A stretch of 64,000 bases of DNA, taken from NCBI GenBank assembly GCA_001972305.1, contig BDDD01000061.1, positions 675,541-739,540 on the forward strand. Reading direction: 5' to 3'. The notes under the pieces were generated by a model. The model searched no databases. It saw only the letters and a program-made list of their open reading frames with translations, and was not told the DNA's origin. This document shows positions 44,999 to 55,481 of the stretch, piece after piece (the stretch's first letter is position 1; every line of letters begins with the position of its first letter). The DNA comes from Cephalotus follicularis (taxonomy: Eukaryota > Streptophyta > Magnoliopsida > Oxalidales > Cephalotaceae). Made by a program: the position numbers and the translations under genes.

Positions 44999-46096
44999 TG
45001 TAGAACAAAACAAAATCATATAAAATGGCAGCGGAAGAACACCCAATTAAAAACTAATATAGTCCATTATGGCATGTCCACAGACCACATGGATCACCAC
45101 ATCATCAACAGAATTGAATTGGTGTCACCATAGTATACAATGGTGACACACAAGCATGGCAAGAAGAGAAGGACCAAGAGATATACCAGCGGGTGAAGGC
45201 TCCTTCTTTCTTTCCCGCTACACGCTTGAGTAGATTCCCTCTTTAATCTTCTCCAAGTCACTGGAACAATAAGCAATCCAACCAGCAATAACCAAGAACA
45301 AAGTGTATGAACTCTCTCTTTCTCACTAAGCTTAGAAAAGGTAAATTGATATTGATCAATGAAGTCAATAATCAATACACCCTAGATAAGCTCTTGCTCG
45401 GTGTATCTCAGATGAAAGGAACACACTCCGCAGAGAGAAAATCGAAGTCACTTGCCCAGCCAAAAACTCAACTTCTCACTATTTTCATTTTCTGCAGAAA
45501 ATGCTTATTACTAGCCTCCTCTTTCTCTCTCCTACTCTCCCATTCACTTAGGATCATGATCCTCACTCCTAGGGAGTCTGTGGCCATGATCCCCATGTTC
45601 CCATAACATGCAAGAATGGGAGATGGCTGCTGGAGATGAGAGATAAAACGTGCCCACGAAGTGAGCTCGTGCATAGGTTGCACGTTCTGCTCAAAGACGT
45701 TGACGCCTTCCAAAGGACATCGACGCCCATGCAATGTGGCACTAAAAACATCAACGCTTTCTAAAAGACATCGACGCCTTTAAAAACGTTAAGCATCGAT
45801 GTCTTTCTAAAAGACGTCGACGCTTTGTCTGGCCAGTGAAGCATTAAGAGTCTAACTCTTTTAGTGATCTCATGTACCCTTCGAATATTGATTAAGTAAG
45901 ATCAAACATATGCGTTTCCATAAAATGCAAAATCCACATAACCGATATTTGACCCCAATACCTCATATGTCCAACATATTAAAGAACTAATCATTATAAG
46001 GCAGGGACCCTTTAAAATCTTGGTTAAAACAAGAGGTGTTCATAAATTACCGAAATACCCCTAGGGTCCGGTTTAGCTATTTTAAATGGTTCTTGA
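44999..46096 (-). mobile_element. Copia LTR, 3' part (inverted)
   Basis: Plus-strand start TGTAGAACAAAAC is, read on the minus strand, an LTR end (...TTCTACA). It includes a type-I/III palindrome array (45690-45830). Element 4 is inserted at 46096; the LTR resumes at 55349. It is probably the 3' LTR of the minus-strand copia element at 62024-64000, the copia RNase H end having been lost with the gypsy-3 5' LTR. ORFs at 45094-45754 are LTR shadows. Confidence 0.55.
45690..45830. repeat. GTCGACG palindrome array (copia LTR)
   Basis: Seven copies: AAGACGTTGACGCCTT, GGACATCGACGCC, AACATCAACGCTTT, AGACATCGACGCCTTT, AAGCATCGATGTCTTT, AAGACGTCGACGCTTT. They mix the type-I tail (GACGCTT) and type-III tail (GATGTCTT), linking the two classes. 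Confidence 0.82.
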
Positions 46097-46392
46097 TGTA
46101 ATACCCAAAATTTTTCAAATAATTAAAGAATGAAAATTGGGTCCAAAATGTATTGGGGTAGAAATTGAATTAATAAAGAATTGGGCTTGAATTATTGTGG
46201 GCCAAATTGATAAATGGCTAAGGGAAGCATTTGGGCTTGAGAAGTGTTATTAATTATTGAATTGGATTAAGAAGGGAAAAGAAAATGTTGGGCTTAATTG
46301 TGCAGAGTGAAGGAAGAAGCTTTGGCTCAGCCCACGTTGTATGTACCGGCTGAAGAAAGGTGTAGAGAAATCCAGAGCCTTCCACTGGTGGC

Positions 46393-46400
46393 TATAAAAA
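46393..46400 (+). promoter_or_regulatory. TATA box, element 4 5' LTR
   Basis: TATAAAAA about 300 bp into the LTR, conserved in the 3' LTR at 53009-53016. Confidence 0.6.
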
Positions 46401-46794
46401 GGAGAAAGAGTGAATGAGATGGGGCTGTTGGCAAAATGGAGAGAAAGAGACAAGAGAGAGACAATTGTCTTCTCTCACTCTATTTGATCTCCTCATCTCC
46501 AACTTTGAAAGAGGCAAGGAAAGCATGACCAAGGAGCAAAGGAGGAGGAAGCAGATGAGGAAGAAACTCTCAGATTCCAGGTAGGTTCTACTACCTACTC
46601 AGTGCCTTACTCTTTACGTGTACTGTTTGTGAAGATTATTATGGTGTGATTTCTCTGGTTAGAATAAGTTAGAATGACTAAGAAATGTTAATGGTCCTCT
46701 GCAAATAATGGCTAGGGAATTAGACAAATGTTATTATTGTTTACATAACGCCTGACGCATAGCACGCATACCATACACTCGACATGTTATCACC

Positions 46795-47415
46795 ACATGC
46801 CCCAGCTCGCCATGCTACCAAGCTTGTCATGTGCCGAGCCCCATAGAGTGTGTGTGTGTCCCATGCGTGCCAACCAGGCAACACGCCGAGCTCCTCTCAT
46901 CATAGGCATCCATCCTCTGCATACCATGCGCGCCGAGGAACCACCAGCCGAGGTACCATGCGTGTCGAGGAACTATATGCGCCGAGCCATTCAAGCAAGC
47001 ATGCCTCCAAGGAAACACGCCGAGGATGCACCAGTGTAGTGCACCACTGTCCGCATGCATACGTCCGAGCTCTTCACCGCATGCGCCCAATGCATGTCTC
47101 CCATGCATGTCATGCGACGCATCAGAGCTCTCCAATGAACGCATCCAAACTCTTCACAGTGAATGACCGAGGTGCCATTTCCAAGCATGTGCCGAGGATG
47201 CATCAGTGGAGCTACCATGCAGACATTGAGCTCTTCCCCTGCCATATAGCACCGTACACGCCAAGCACCACCTCTACATTGTGCGCCATGCATTGGGACC
47301 TCCTTTGCCATGTGCGCCATGCACTGTGAAGTGCCGAGCTCTCATCTGCCATGCTAAGTTCTCCTTTGGTAGTGCGCCCGAGCTCACCTGATGCATGCTT
47401 CCCAAGCATGTATTG
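46795..47415 (+). repeat. CATGC / CCGAG word array (element 4 5' LTR)
   Basis: GC-rich island of reiterated words: GCATGC, CCATGCG, CCGAGCTCTTC, CCGAGGATGCACCAGTG, recurring irregularly every 20-40 bp. It behaves like a very degenerate minisatellite. Related arrays: 53130-54035 (3' LTR) and 50415-51010 (inside pol). Confidence 0.75.
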
Positions 47416-47704
47416 TCCTGCATGCGCTAGTGATATAAGGAAATGAAATGATCCTACAGTGAAGGGATTATAATAATGATAAGTGCAGAGATATGAGAAG
47501 GGAGATAAAGTGTAGGTAGTAATTAAATAATGATAAGGATAGTGGGGAGGATGATAAGTGTAGTGAAATGAGGATGGTGATAGGTGTAGCATAAAAATAT
47601 TATAGTTAATGTAGTATAATGAATGTACTGTAATGGGGTAAAGGCAGACCACACAGTGGGTGTAATGTTACTATAATGTTAGTGTACTGTTAATGTAATA
47701 ATAA

Positions 47705-47890
47705 TGTATTATACCGTACCGGACCGAGATGAGCCTACGGGATCACCGACTGAGATGAGCCGGTAAGGCTATCTTTGAGATGAGCCTGGAGGATCACCGA
47801 GATAGCCCAATTGATCACCGACCGAGATGAGCCGACGGATCACCAACTGAGATGAGCCAACGGATCACCGACCGAGATGAGCCACACTGA
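47705..47890 (+). repeat. GATCACCGACCGAGATGAGCC array (element 4 5' LTR)
   Basis: Five to six copies of a ~27-30-bp unit made of 'gatcaccgac(c/t)' and 'gagatgagcc', with one copy altered to 'gagatagccc'. Counterpart at 54350-54525 in the 3' LTR. Confidence 0.85.
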
Positions 47891-48360
47891 CTGTTACTGT
47901 TAATGTTATTATTGTATAGTGTACTGAATGATTGTTATTAATACTGTATAATGTTGTGTTCCTCTCCTCTGCCTATAACGCCTAGAGCGCGTATATTGCT
48001 CTTCCTACGGCTGAGGAACCCGAGGAACCGGTCTGTCTAAAATGTAATGATTATTCCTATCCCGGCTCCTTTGCCTTGACGTCCGGAGTGCGTTATCGTT
48101 CCTCCTTAGTGGGGGATGCCTAGGAATGATTTATTGTGAATGACTGACTGTGACTGCTAATAAATGCTTATACTGATACTGTTAATGACTGTTAAGGGAT
48201 AATGTGGAATGGATCGTACTGTTATTAATTGCTTGTAGCGAATGAATGAAGTCTTATATTGTACTGTTATTATTGCCTCTCATTGCATTGCATATTGCCT
48301 GCTACATCTGCATCTCCATGCACGAGTGGGTTGTAGTTCCTACACGACCAGTGTTCACTG

Positions 48361-48386
48361 ACCCATTACATTTTAATGTAATGGGT
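48361..48386 (+). repeat. Perfect 11-bp stem-loop, element 4 5' LTR
   Basis: ACCCATTACAT pairs with ATGTAATGGGT around TTTA. In the 3' LTR (~55000-55025) one stem base differs. It lies ~320 bp before the LTR end, in the likely R/U5 part. Confidence 0.8.
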
Positions 48387-48706
48387 CAGGTACAGGTGGA
48401 GCTTCACAGCTAGCAAAGGATTGAAGCCCCGGGTGAGTCTCCTCCACAGCAGATCGACGACCAACTGATTTATATTTTTTTGAATATTGTATTTCTTGAC
48501 CTGCCGACTTGTGGCAGAGCTTTTATGAACAGTATTGTATAACACTGGGTTTATCCACGCAAATAATATTTAATTGAATTTATTTTGCATGCATTATTAT
48601 ATTGCTAAAAGTTTTTAATTTTCGCTGAATATTGGATAATGAATGATGCTGTTAGTAGCGCGTCAAACCTTGGGGGTTAACCATTGGGGTTTGGGGCGTT
48701 ACAGTT

Positions 48707-48718
48707 TGGTATCAGAGC
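48707..48718 (+). promoter_or_regulatory. Primer binding site, tRNA-iMet type (element 4)
   Basis: TGGTATCAGAGC just after the LTR end (48703). Confidence 0.88.
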
Positions 48719-49639
48719 CGAGGTTCTCCTATTATGGATACCCCAGTAAGGAGTCCTTGGCTTATAAAGTCATTGCATACGGACAAGCGAGTGGATATTA
48801 ACCCTTTGAAGTTATACAAAAGGTGAAATTAGACGGTCGTCAAAATAGAACTGCACGAGGAGCAAGAACCGAGACGTTGAATGGACGTACTTGAACTCTG
48901 AGAGATGCAGAAGAAGTGAATATAGCCCAAGAGGCTGAAATGGTAACGAGTCCATGACGGATGGAATGGATAAGTGACTGGTTGACCGATTGATAGACTG
49001 AATGGTTTAAGGGACCCTAAGCTAGAACCCTCGGGGACTAGCCAATGAGTAATTGGGTGAATGATTGATTGCATAATGGATTGACTGAATGAAGGATTAA
49101 ATATATGACTGTATAAGGATTGAATGATTGATTGGACGACTAAGTGAACGAATGACTGATTAAAAGGAGATACGGTTAACTACTTGTATATATACTGGTA
49201 TGGGACAGTATATATATATTTAGTGAACCACTAGACGTTAACTATGTATATATATGTTGGTATGAGACGACATATATATACCTAGTCAGCTTCTAGATTC
49301 CCAATAGAATGCTAAGATATTTGAATGAGACTGAATGGACTAAGAATGAATGGGTTGCGATTGAATGGACTGTTATCGGATGGATCGTGAATGAACAAAT
49401 TGAATGATTACAGATTGTACGGTCATGGAATGATGGGCTATATTGCACGTAATACGTGCGTGGATTGAGATAGGAAGGTGTAACCTTCAATGTGTCAGGA
49501 CAGCCCCCGTTCCAGTTTATTGAAACTTTAGAATGTCAACCGATTCAAATGATATCCACTATGGAGATTGACAACTATTAAGACATGGTCGTAATGTTAC
49601 CTGGCACATGCTGGCGATGGCAGGAGATGGACACCAAAG
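48719..49639 (+). other. Element 4 5' internal region, gag unrecognisable
   Basis: Where gag should lie there is no gag-like ORF. 48900-49150 is a run of 'gattgactgaatga'-type words, and 49310-49440 repeats 'gaatggactg' and 'acagattgtacggtcatgg' words like those in the LARD-like internal region (25975-26060). Two stem-loops near 49190-49280 have stems of the TATATATACTG/CAGTATATATA type. Confidence 0.6.
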
Positions 49640-50415
49640 TTGGTGGTGCTCCGGGACGTGTTTCTGGAGGAATTAGCACCGTTACCTCCTGAGAGGGCCA
49701 TGGAATGTTCTAATGATATTCTACCAGAGACAACACCTACATCGAGAGCTCTCTATCGAATGACTCCCCATAAATTGAAGGAACTAAATGTGCGATTGTT
49801 GGAGCTACTTGATAAAGGTTCCATGGGACCGAGTGTTTCTCCATGTGAAGCACCGGTCTTGATTGTTAAAAAGGAGGGATGGATCGTTGCGAATGGGCAC
49901 TAATTACCAGCAGCTCAATAAAATGACTGTTAAGAATCAATGTTCGCTACTGCATATCGATGAGTCATTTGATTGACTGAGAGTATCAACGGTGTTCTCT
50001 AAGCTGGATCTGAGAGCCGGATGTCATCAGCTCAGAATCCAGAAGGAAGATATTCTTAAGACGGTCTTTAGATCACGATATGAACATTATGAAAATTGTA
50101 GTAATGTCGTTCGGGGTGACCAATGCCCTGCTACATTTATGAGTTGGATGAATCAAGTGTGCAGTTCATATCTTGACTGCTTTATCGTAATCCTTATTGA
50201 TGATATCCTGGTGTGCTCAAAGATAATGAAAGAGCATGAAGAACATCTACACTTGGCATTGCAAACTGTTAGAGATCACCGGTTATATGAATGAAAATGC
50301 TGGTTGGCAGACATAGCCTTTTGGGGACATATCATATCCAGTACCGGATTGTTAAGTGGATCCTTCAAAGATTGAAGCGGGTGAAGTCTGGAAACGATTA
50401 ACGAATGTGACGGAG
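49640..50415 (+). pseudogene. pol: Element 4 reverse transcriptase remnant
   Basis: RT of chromovirus type in two open stretches. 49640-49903: 'FLEELAPLPPERAMECS', 'ALYRMTPHKLKELNVRLLELLDKG', 'PSVSPCEAPVLIVKK'. 49992-50294: 'MFSKLDLRAGCHQLRIQKED', then the catalytic box LIDD (intact), then 'HLALQTVRDHRLYE' and a stop. Between them the frame shifts. The tail (50300-50415) still reads as 'FGHIIS', 'VDPSKIE' and 'NVTEIR' fragments in other frames. Decayed beyond function. Confidence 0.85.
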
Positions 50416-51010
50416 ATCCGAGGGCCGATGCGCCCATGATAACGCGCATGGATCTCCTTTACATGTAACAGTGTCGAGCTCTCCATCTCGAGCTCCACTG
50501 ACAAGCACCCGAGGAGCTATCGTCATGCGCCCAAGATGCCGTGTATGATTCTCCTCTGGTAATGTCCGAGCATGATATGCCATGACAAGCTCTTTACGAG
50601 CAACGATAAACATAGCAACTATGCGCCAGCATACACTGAGCTTTTCTTTGCCATGCATGCCGAGCCTATGTCCTGAGCTCTAATTTAGGCATCCGAGGAC
50701 ACAATGGTGTAGTACACGGTAACCCCCTTGCATAAGGAATCTCCTCTGCTACATATGGCGTATAAAGCCGAGGATGAACACCCAGTGTCCTAAACATAGC
50801 ATAGCATTAAGCACTGTCCAGATCTCTGCTAGGCATGCCGAGCGCTTCACATTGTGAGCGTGCAGTGCCGAGATTTACCCTGGAAACTACGAGCTCCCCC
50901 TTCTGTGCATGATGTAATCCTGACCATTGCCTTGCATACATGCCCAATAATGTGAATAAGCTTCCTTGGCGTGGCAGGATGCTACTGTCGTTTTGTTGGA
51001 GGATGCTCGC
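50415..51010 (+). repeat. CATGC / CCGAG word array inserted within pol
   Basis: Between the RT end ('NVTEIR', to ~50415) and the RNase H start ('LTQ..VPFEW', from ~51020), where about 60 bp of coding is expected, lies ~590 bp with the vocabulary of the LTR arrays: GCCGAGGATG, CGAGCTCCCC, GCATGCCGAGC, CTCCTCTG. It is similar in words but not colinear with 46795-47415 or 53130-54035. Confidence 0.75.
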
Positions 51011-51014
51011 GCAC

Positions 51015-51310
51015 AGCTACTCCTCTGACTCGATTGACGCAGAATAATGTACCTTTTGAATGGAATGGACAATGTGAATGAAGCTTTCAAGAACTCGAAT
51101 ATCGTCGACTTCTGCGCCTATCATGGCTTTGCCGGAAGGCAGCTAAGGTTTTGTGATGCATCAGGCAGTGGCTTGAGTTGTGTCTTGATGCAAAAATGGA
51201 AGGGTGACCATATACACTTCACGGAATTACCCAATGACTATACTTATGAACCTGGTACCATCTAGGTAAAGGTAATGTTGTGGCAGACGTACTACGTCGC
51301 CAGTTAGCCT
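51015..51310 (+). pseudogene. pol: Element 4 RNase H remnant
   Basis: After the array, 'LTRLTQ..VPFEWN' (51025-51065) leads by frameshift into 51047-51265 with 'FCDASGSGLSCVLMQ', the RNase H first-Asp motif, then a stop. 51270-51310 reads 'GKGNVVADVLRR', the end of RNase H. The middle of the domain is deleted. Confidence 0.75.
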
Positions 51311-52010
51311 GCTTAACGACTTCTTGTATGCAGGTACGCCAATCTTACTGAAAAAACTCAATATACGGAAGGATTGCTGCTTAAGGCTACAATGAATGAT
51401 CAAGGTGAATGGAAATGTGTTTCTAGATTCCTGGTGAGGAATTAATAAGATCCCGAGATAGAGTTTGTATCCTTTATATAATTAAAGGATGAGCTGTTAT
51501 CATACGCTCACCGCTCCAGATTTTTGATGCATCTGACATTTAGCAAGATGTACTGGGATCTGAAGCTTATTTTTAGTTGAACGATATGAGGAAAGAGCAG
51601 GCACCGTTACCACGAGTTTGCCTTGCCCTCAACTTACGGAATCGATGCCTACCCTGGAATGTAAAGTGTATACCGTGAATCAGTGTAGTACAATGGGCAG
51701 TGTCTTTGTTTACCAAGAACAACGACTAACCCGAATGTTACATGAATAATTGCTGACCGCCTCTCTAAAAATGCCCTTCTCCTTGCAATCAAAACCCTCT
51801 ACTCTCTTGGAACGGATAGAAGCCTTGTACATTGCAGAGAATGTAAGGCTTCACGGAGTGCCGATCCACGTAATGTCTGATAGGGACCCTCGTTATTACG
51901 TCCCGGTTCTGAGAAAACTACAAGCAACTCTCAGTACTCAACAGTGTTCCAACACTGTTTTCTATCCCAAGGCTGATGATCAGTCTGAAAGAACCCCATT
52001 TTGCTAGTTC
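51311..52010 (+). pseudogene. pol: Element 4 integrase remnant
   Basis: 51485-51580 reads like the integrase zinc region ('LSYAHRSRF', 'KMYWDLK'). 51750-52007 is an integrase core piece with 'LHGVPIHVMSDRDPRYYVPV' (second catalytic Asp) and 'DDQSERTPF' (catalytic Glu). The first Asp region is unrecognisable. No chromodomain-type tail is visible downstream. Confidence 0.75.
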
Positions 52011-52711
52011 AAAGTGGGTGAACGGAGTCTTCTGGGACCAAAGTTGTCGTCGAAAACTATGGAAATGCTAAATAATTAAGAAAAAGGTTGTTACCAAGGT
52101 GAAATAGAGCATAAAAGTTATGCGGACTACCGCATAAGGAAACTGGAAAGTACAATGGGAGACCAGGAAGGCCGAGAAATTCCCTATTGGCCTCCGATTT
52201 GATATCGGAGTGTGAAACGAAAACGTGATAATGAAAACAATGGGCGAAATTGAGGGAATTTTGGGAATGAATCGGTAACGGGCCCACATCTTCTGGAATC
52301 AGTAAATGGATTTAACGTGTTGTATTGATGAAATGATGATGGAAAGCGACAGAATTGTTGTAAACCCCGTGGTTATGGGCTGAATGGCCCTGCATATGAG
52401 ACGAATGATTGAAGAATGTACTGTTATAAAGCGTATGGCCCAGGACTGTATTGTCACAGAATTGTATGTCTGGATAGTGTGCGTGGCTAACTTTCTATAC
52501 ATACTGGTGCGGGACAGTATACGTATTTAGTTAGCCTCTAGACGATCACCAGAAAAATAAATTAACATGACACGAGTATATCGCTAATGTAACGGTGATG
52601 CCAAGGAAGTGTATAAGTGTAACGGAAGCATAGAAATGACCTAAGGGTGATGTATCCTCACTTGTTTTACCCTAGAATCTCGGGACAAGATTCTTCTAAG
52701 GGGGGGAGGAT
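52011..52711 (+). other. Element 4 3' internal region and polypurine tract
   Basis: No recognisable protein; short ORFs are noise. A stem-loop at ~52497-52525 (ACATACTG / CAGTATACGT type) resembles the two at 49190-49280. The region ends with AAGGGGGGGAGGAT (52698-52711), the polypurine tract before the 3' LTR. Confidence 0.65.
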
Positions 52712-55343
52712 TGTAATACCCGGAATTTTTCAAATAATTAAAGAATGAAAATTGGGCCCAAAATGTATTGGGGTAGAAATTGAATTAATAAAGAACTGGG
52801 CTTGAATTATTTTGGGCCAAATTGATAAATGGCTAAGGGAAGCATTTGGGCTTGATAAGTGTTATTAATTATTGAATTGGATTAAGAAGGGAAAAGAAAA
52901 TGTTGGGCTTAATTGTGGAGAGTGAAGGAAGAAGCTTTGGCTCAGCCCACTTTGTATGTACCGGCTGAAGAAAGGTGTAGAGAAATCCAGAGCCTTCCAC
53001 TGGTGGCTATAAAAAGGAGAAAGTGTGAATGAGATGGGGCTGTTGGCAAAATGGAGAGAAAGAGACAAGAGAGAGACAATTGTCTTCTCTCACTCTATTT
53101 GATCTCCTCATCTCCAACTTCGTGCATGCGTTTGGGTAATTGTATCTACATGTCCCGAGCATGGCATATTGCCAAGCTCTCCTCTGCAAGGGCGCCAACC
53201 ATGGCCTCCCACTGTGCCATGCGTTATACCACCCATGTATATGCCGAGTACACACAACTGAGGATAACCCAATGTAGTGCGCCACTGTACCATACATCCC
53301 CAGTTATGCGCCGAGGACACACTAGTGTGATGAGCTCTTCATGCAGGCGTCCGAGCATGGGTGGCCAAATACAAGAGCTTGCCATCTACTGTATGCCGAG
53401 GAACCGACCTTGGTCATCCACTGGCTTGTGTCCGAGGAAGCAACCATGGCGTCCACAGGCATGTGGCCTAGGTGCCAACCATGGCCTCCCTTTCCAGGTA
53501 TCCGAGGTGCCCACTATGGCTTCCACTGCCATGGCACCGAGGATGCCAAAGTGCCATGCATGCCTCCATGCACCGAGCATGTGACCTGCCCTGCATACAC
53601 CGGGGATGCACCATAGCCATTCAAGCAAGCATGCCTCCGAGGAAACACGCCGAGGATGCACCAGTGTAGTGCACCATTGTCCCCATGCATGTGTCCGAGC
53701 TCTTCACCGCATGCGCCCAATGCATGTCTCCGGTGCATGTCATGTGATGCATGAGAGCTCTCTAATGAACGCATCCAAGCTCTTCACAGTGAATGACCGA
53801 GGTGCCATTTCCATGCATGTGCCGAGGACGCATCAGTGGAGCTACCATGCAGGCATTGAGCTCTTCCCCTGCCATATAGCACCGTACACGCCAAGCACCC
53901 TCCTCTGCATTGTGCGCCATGCATTGGGACCTCCTTTGCCATGTGCGCCATGCACTGTGAAGTGCCGAGCTCTCCTCTGCCATGCTAAGTTCTCCTTTGG
54001 TAGTGCGCCCGAGCTCACCTGATGCATGCTTCCCAAGCATGTATTGTCCTTCATGCGCTAGTGATATAAGGAAATGAAATGATCCTACAGTGAAGGGATT
54101 ATAATAATGATAAGTGCAGAGATATGAGAAGGGAGAAAAAGTGTAGGTAGTAATTAAATAATGATAAGGACAGTGGGGAGGATGATAAGTGTAGTGAAAT
54201 GAGGATGGTGATAGGTGTAGCATAAAAATATTATAGTTAATATAGTATAATGAATGTACTGTAATGGGGTAAAGGCAGACCACACAGTGGGTGTAATGTT
54301 ACTATAATGTTAGTATACTGTTAATGTAATAATAATGTATTACACCGTACCGGATCACCGACCGAGATGAGCCTACGGGATCACCAACTCAGATGGGCCG
54401 GTAAGGCTATCTTTGAGATGAGCCTGGAGGATCACCGAGATAGCCCAATGGATCACCGATCGAGATGAGCCGACGGATCACCAAATGAGATGAGCCGACG
54501 GATCACCGACCGAGATGAGCCACACTGACTGTTACTGTTAATGTTATTATTGTATAGTGTACTGAATGATTGTTATTTATACTGTATAATGTTGTGTTCC
54601 TCTCCTCTGCCTATAACGCCTAGAGCGCGTATATTGCTCTTCCTACGACTGAGGAACCCGAGGAACCGGTCTGCCTAAAATGTAATGATTATTCCTGTCC
54701 CGGCTCCTTTGCCTTGACGTCCGGAGTGCGTTACCGCTCCTCCTTAGTGGGGGATGCCGAGGAATGATTTATTGTGAATGACTGACTGTGACTGCTAATA
54801 AATGCTTATATTGATACTGTTAATGACTGTTAAGGGATAATGTGGAATAGATCGTACTGTTATTAATTGCTTGTAGCGAATGAATGAAGCGTTATATTGT
54901 ACTGTTATTATTGCCTCTCATTGCATTGCATATTGCCTGCTACATCTGCATCTCCATGCATGAGTGAGTTGTAGTTCCTACACGACCAATGGTCGCTGAC
55001 CCATTGCATTTTAATGTAATGGGTCAGGTACAGGTGGAGCTCCACAGCTAGCAAAGGATTGAAGCCCCGGGTAAGTCTCCTCCACAGCAGATCGACGACC
55101 AACTTATTTATATATTTTTTTTAATATTGTATTTCTTGACCTACCGACTTGTGGCAGAGCTTTTATGAACAGTATTGTATAACACTGGGTTTATCCACGC
55201 AAATGATATTTAATTGAATTTATTTTGCATGCATTATTATATTGTTAAAAGTTTTTAATTTCCGCTGAATATTGGATAATGAATGATACTGTTAGTAGCG
55301 CGTCAAACCTTGGGGGTTAACCCTTGGGGTTTGGGGCGTTACA
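52712..55343 (+). mobile_element. Element 4 3' LTR
   Basis: TGTAATACCC (52712) to GGGGCGTTACA (55343). It aligns with the 5' LTR except that 53121-53617 replaces 46507-46987: both are about 0.5 kb but unrelated over much of their length. TATA box at 53009-53016. Word arrays at 53130-54035 and 54350-54525. Confidence 0.9.
53130..54035 (+). repeat. CATGC / CCGAG word array (element 4 3' LTR)
   Basis: As in the 5' LTR but longer, with extra units such as 'aaccatggcctccc' and 'ccgaggtgcc'. From ~53618 onward it is colinear with 46988-47415. ORFs of 65-177 aa in both strands come from the array. Confidence 0.78.
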
Positions 55344-55348
55344 CTTGA

Positions 55349-55481
55349 CAAATTTAAATTCTATTTGAATAATATCTAATATTATCCAGATGGAAAAATT
55401 AATCTAATTAATTTTCCCATACACCTCATAAACCCTAGACTTTCTAAGTCATCGGTTCTCGTGTACTATAATCCCTTGTCA
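55349..55481 (-). mobile_element. Copia LTR, 5' part (inverted)
   Basis: Continues 44999-46096 after the CTTGA duplication. Read on the minus strand it contains 'gggattatagtacacgag', also seen near position 200 of the window. Abruptly joined at 55482 to the truncated gypsy-3 5' LTR. Confidence 0.5.

Larger units (their letters stand above)
46097..48703 (+). mobile_element. Element 4 5' LTR
   Basis: TGTAATACCC (46097) to GGGGCGTTACA (48703). In order: TATA box (46393), donor-like CAG/GTAGGT (46580), CATGC/CCGAG word array (46795-47415), an AT-rich 'ataatgataagtg' stretch, a 'gatcaccgaccgagatgagcc' array (47705-47890) and a palindromic hairpin (48361-48386). Short Cys/His-rich ORFs here are array artefacts. 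Confidence 0.9.
46097..55343 (+). mobile_element. Element 4: structurally complete chromovirus derivative with dead coding
   Basis: Target duplication CTTGA at 46092-46096 and 55344-55348. LTRs 46097-48703 (2607 bp) and 52712-55343 (2632 bp), iMet primer site at 48707, polypurine tract before 52712. Outside one exchanged block the LTRs differ by only scattered substitutions. The 4-kb internal region has only RT, RNase H and integrase scraps in several frames and a 590-bp array inserted in pol. It is probably a non-autonomous element mobilised in trans. Confidence 0.93.

Noticed and set aside
46797..47329. Overlapping Cys/His/Met-rich ORFs (80-159 aa) on both strands, also at 53051-54283
   Set aside because: Products of the CATGC/CCGAG word array; open in several frames at once and not conserved between the two LTRs.
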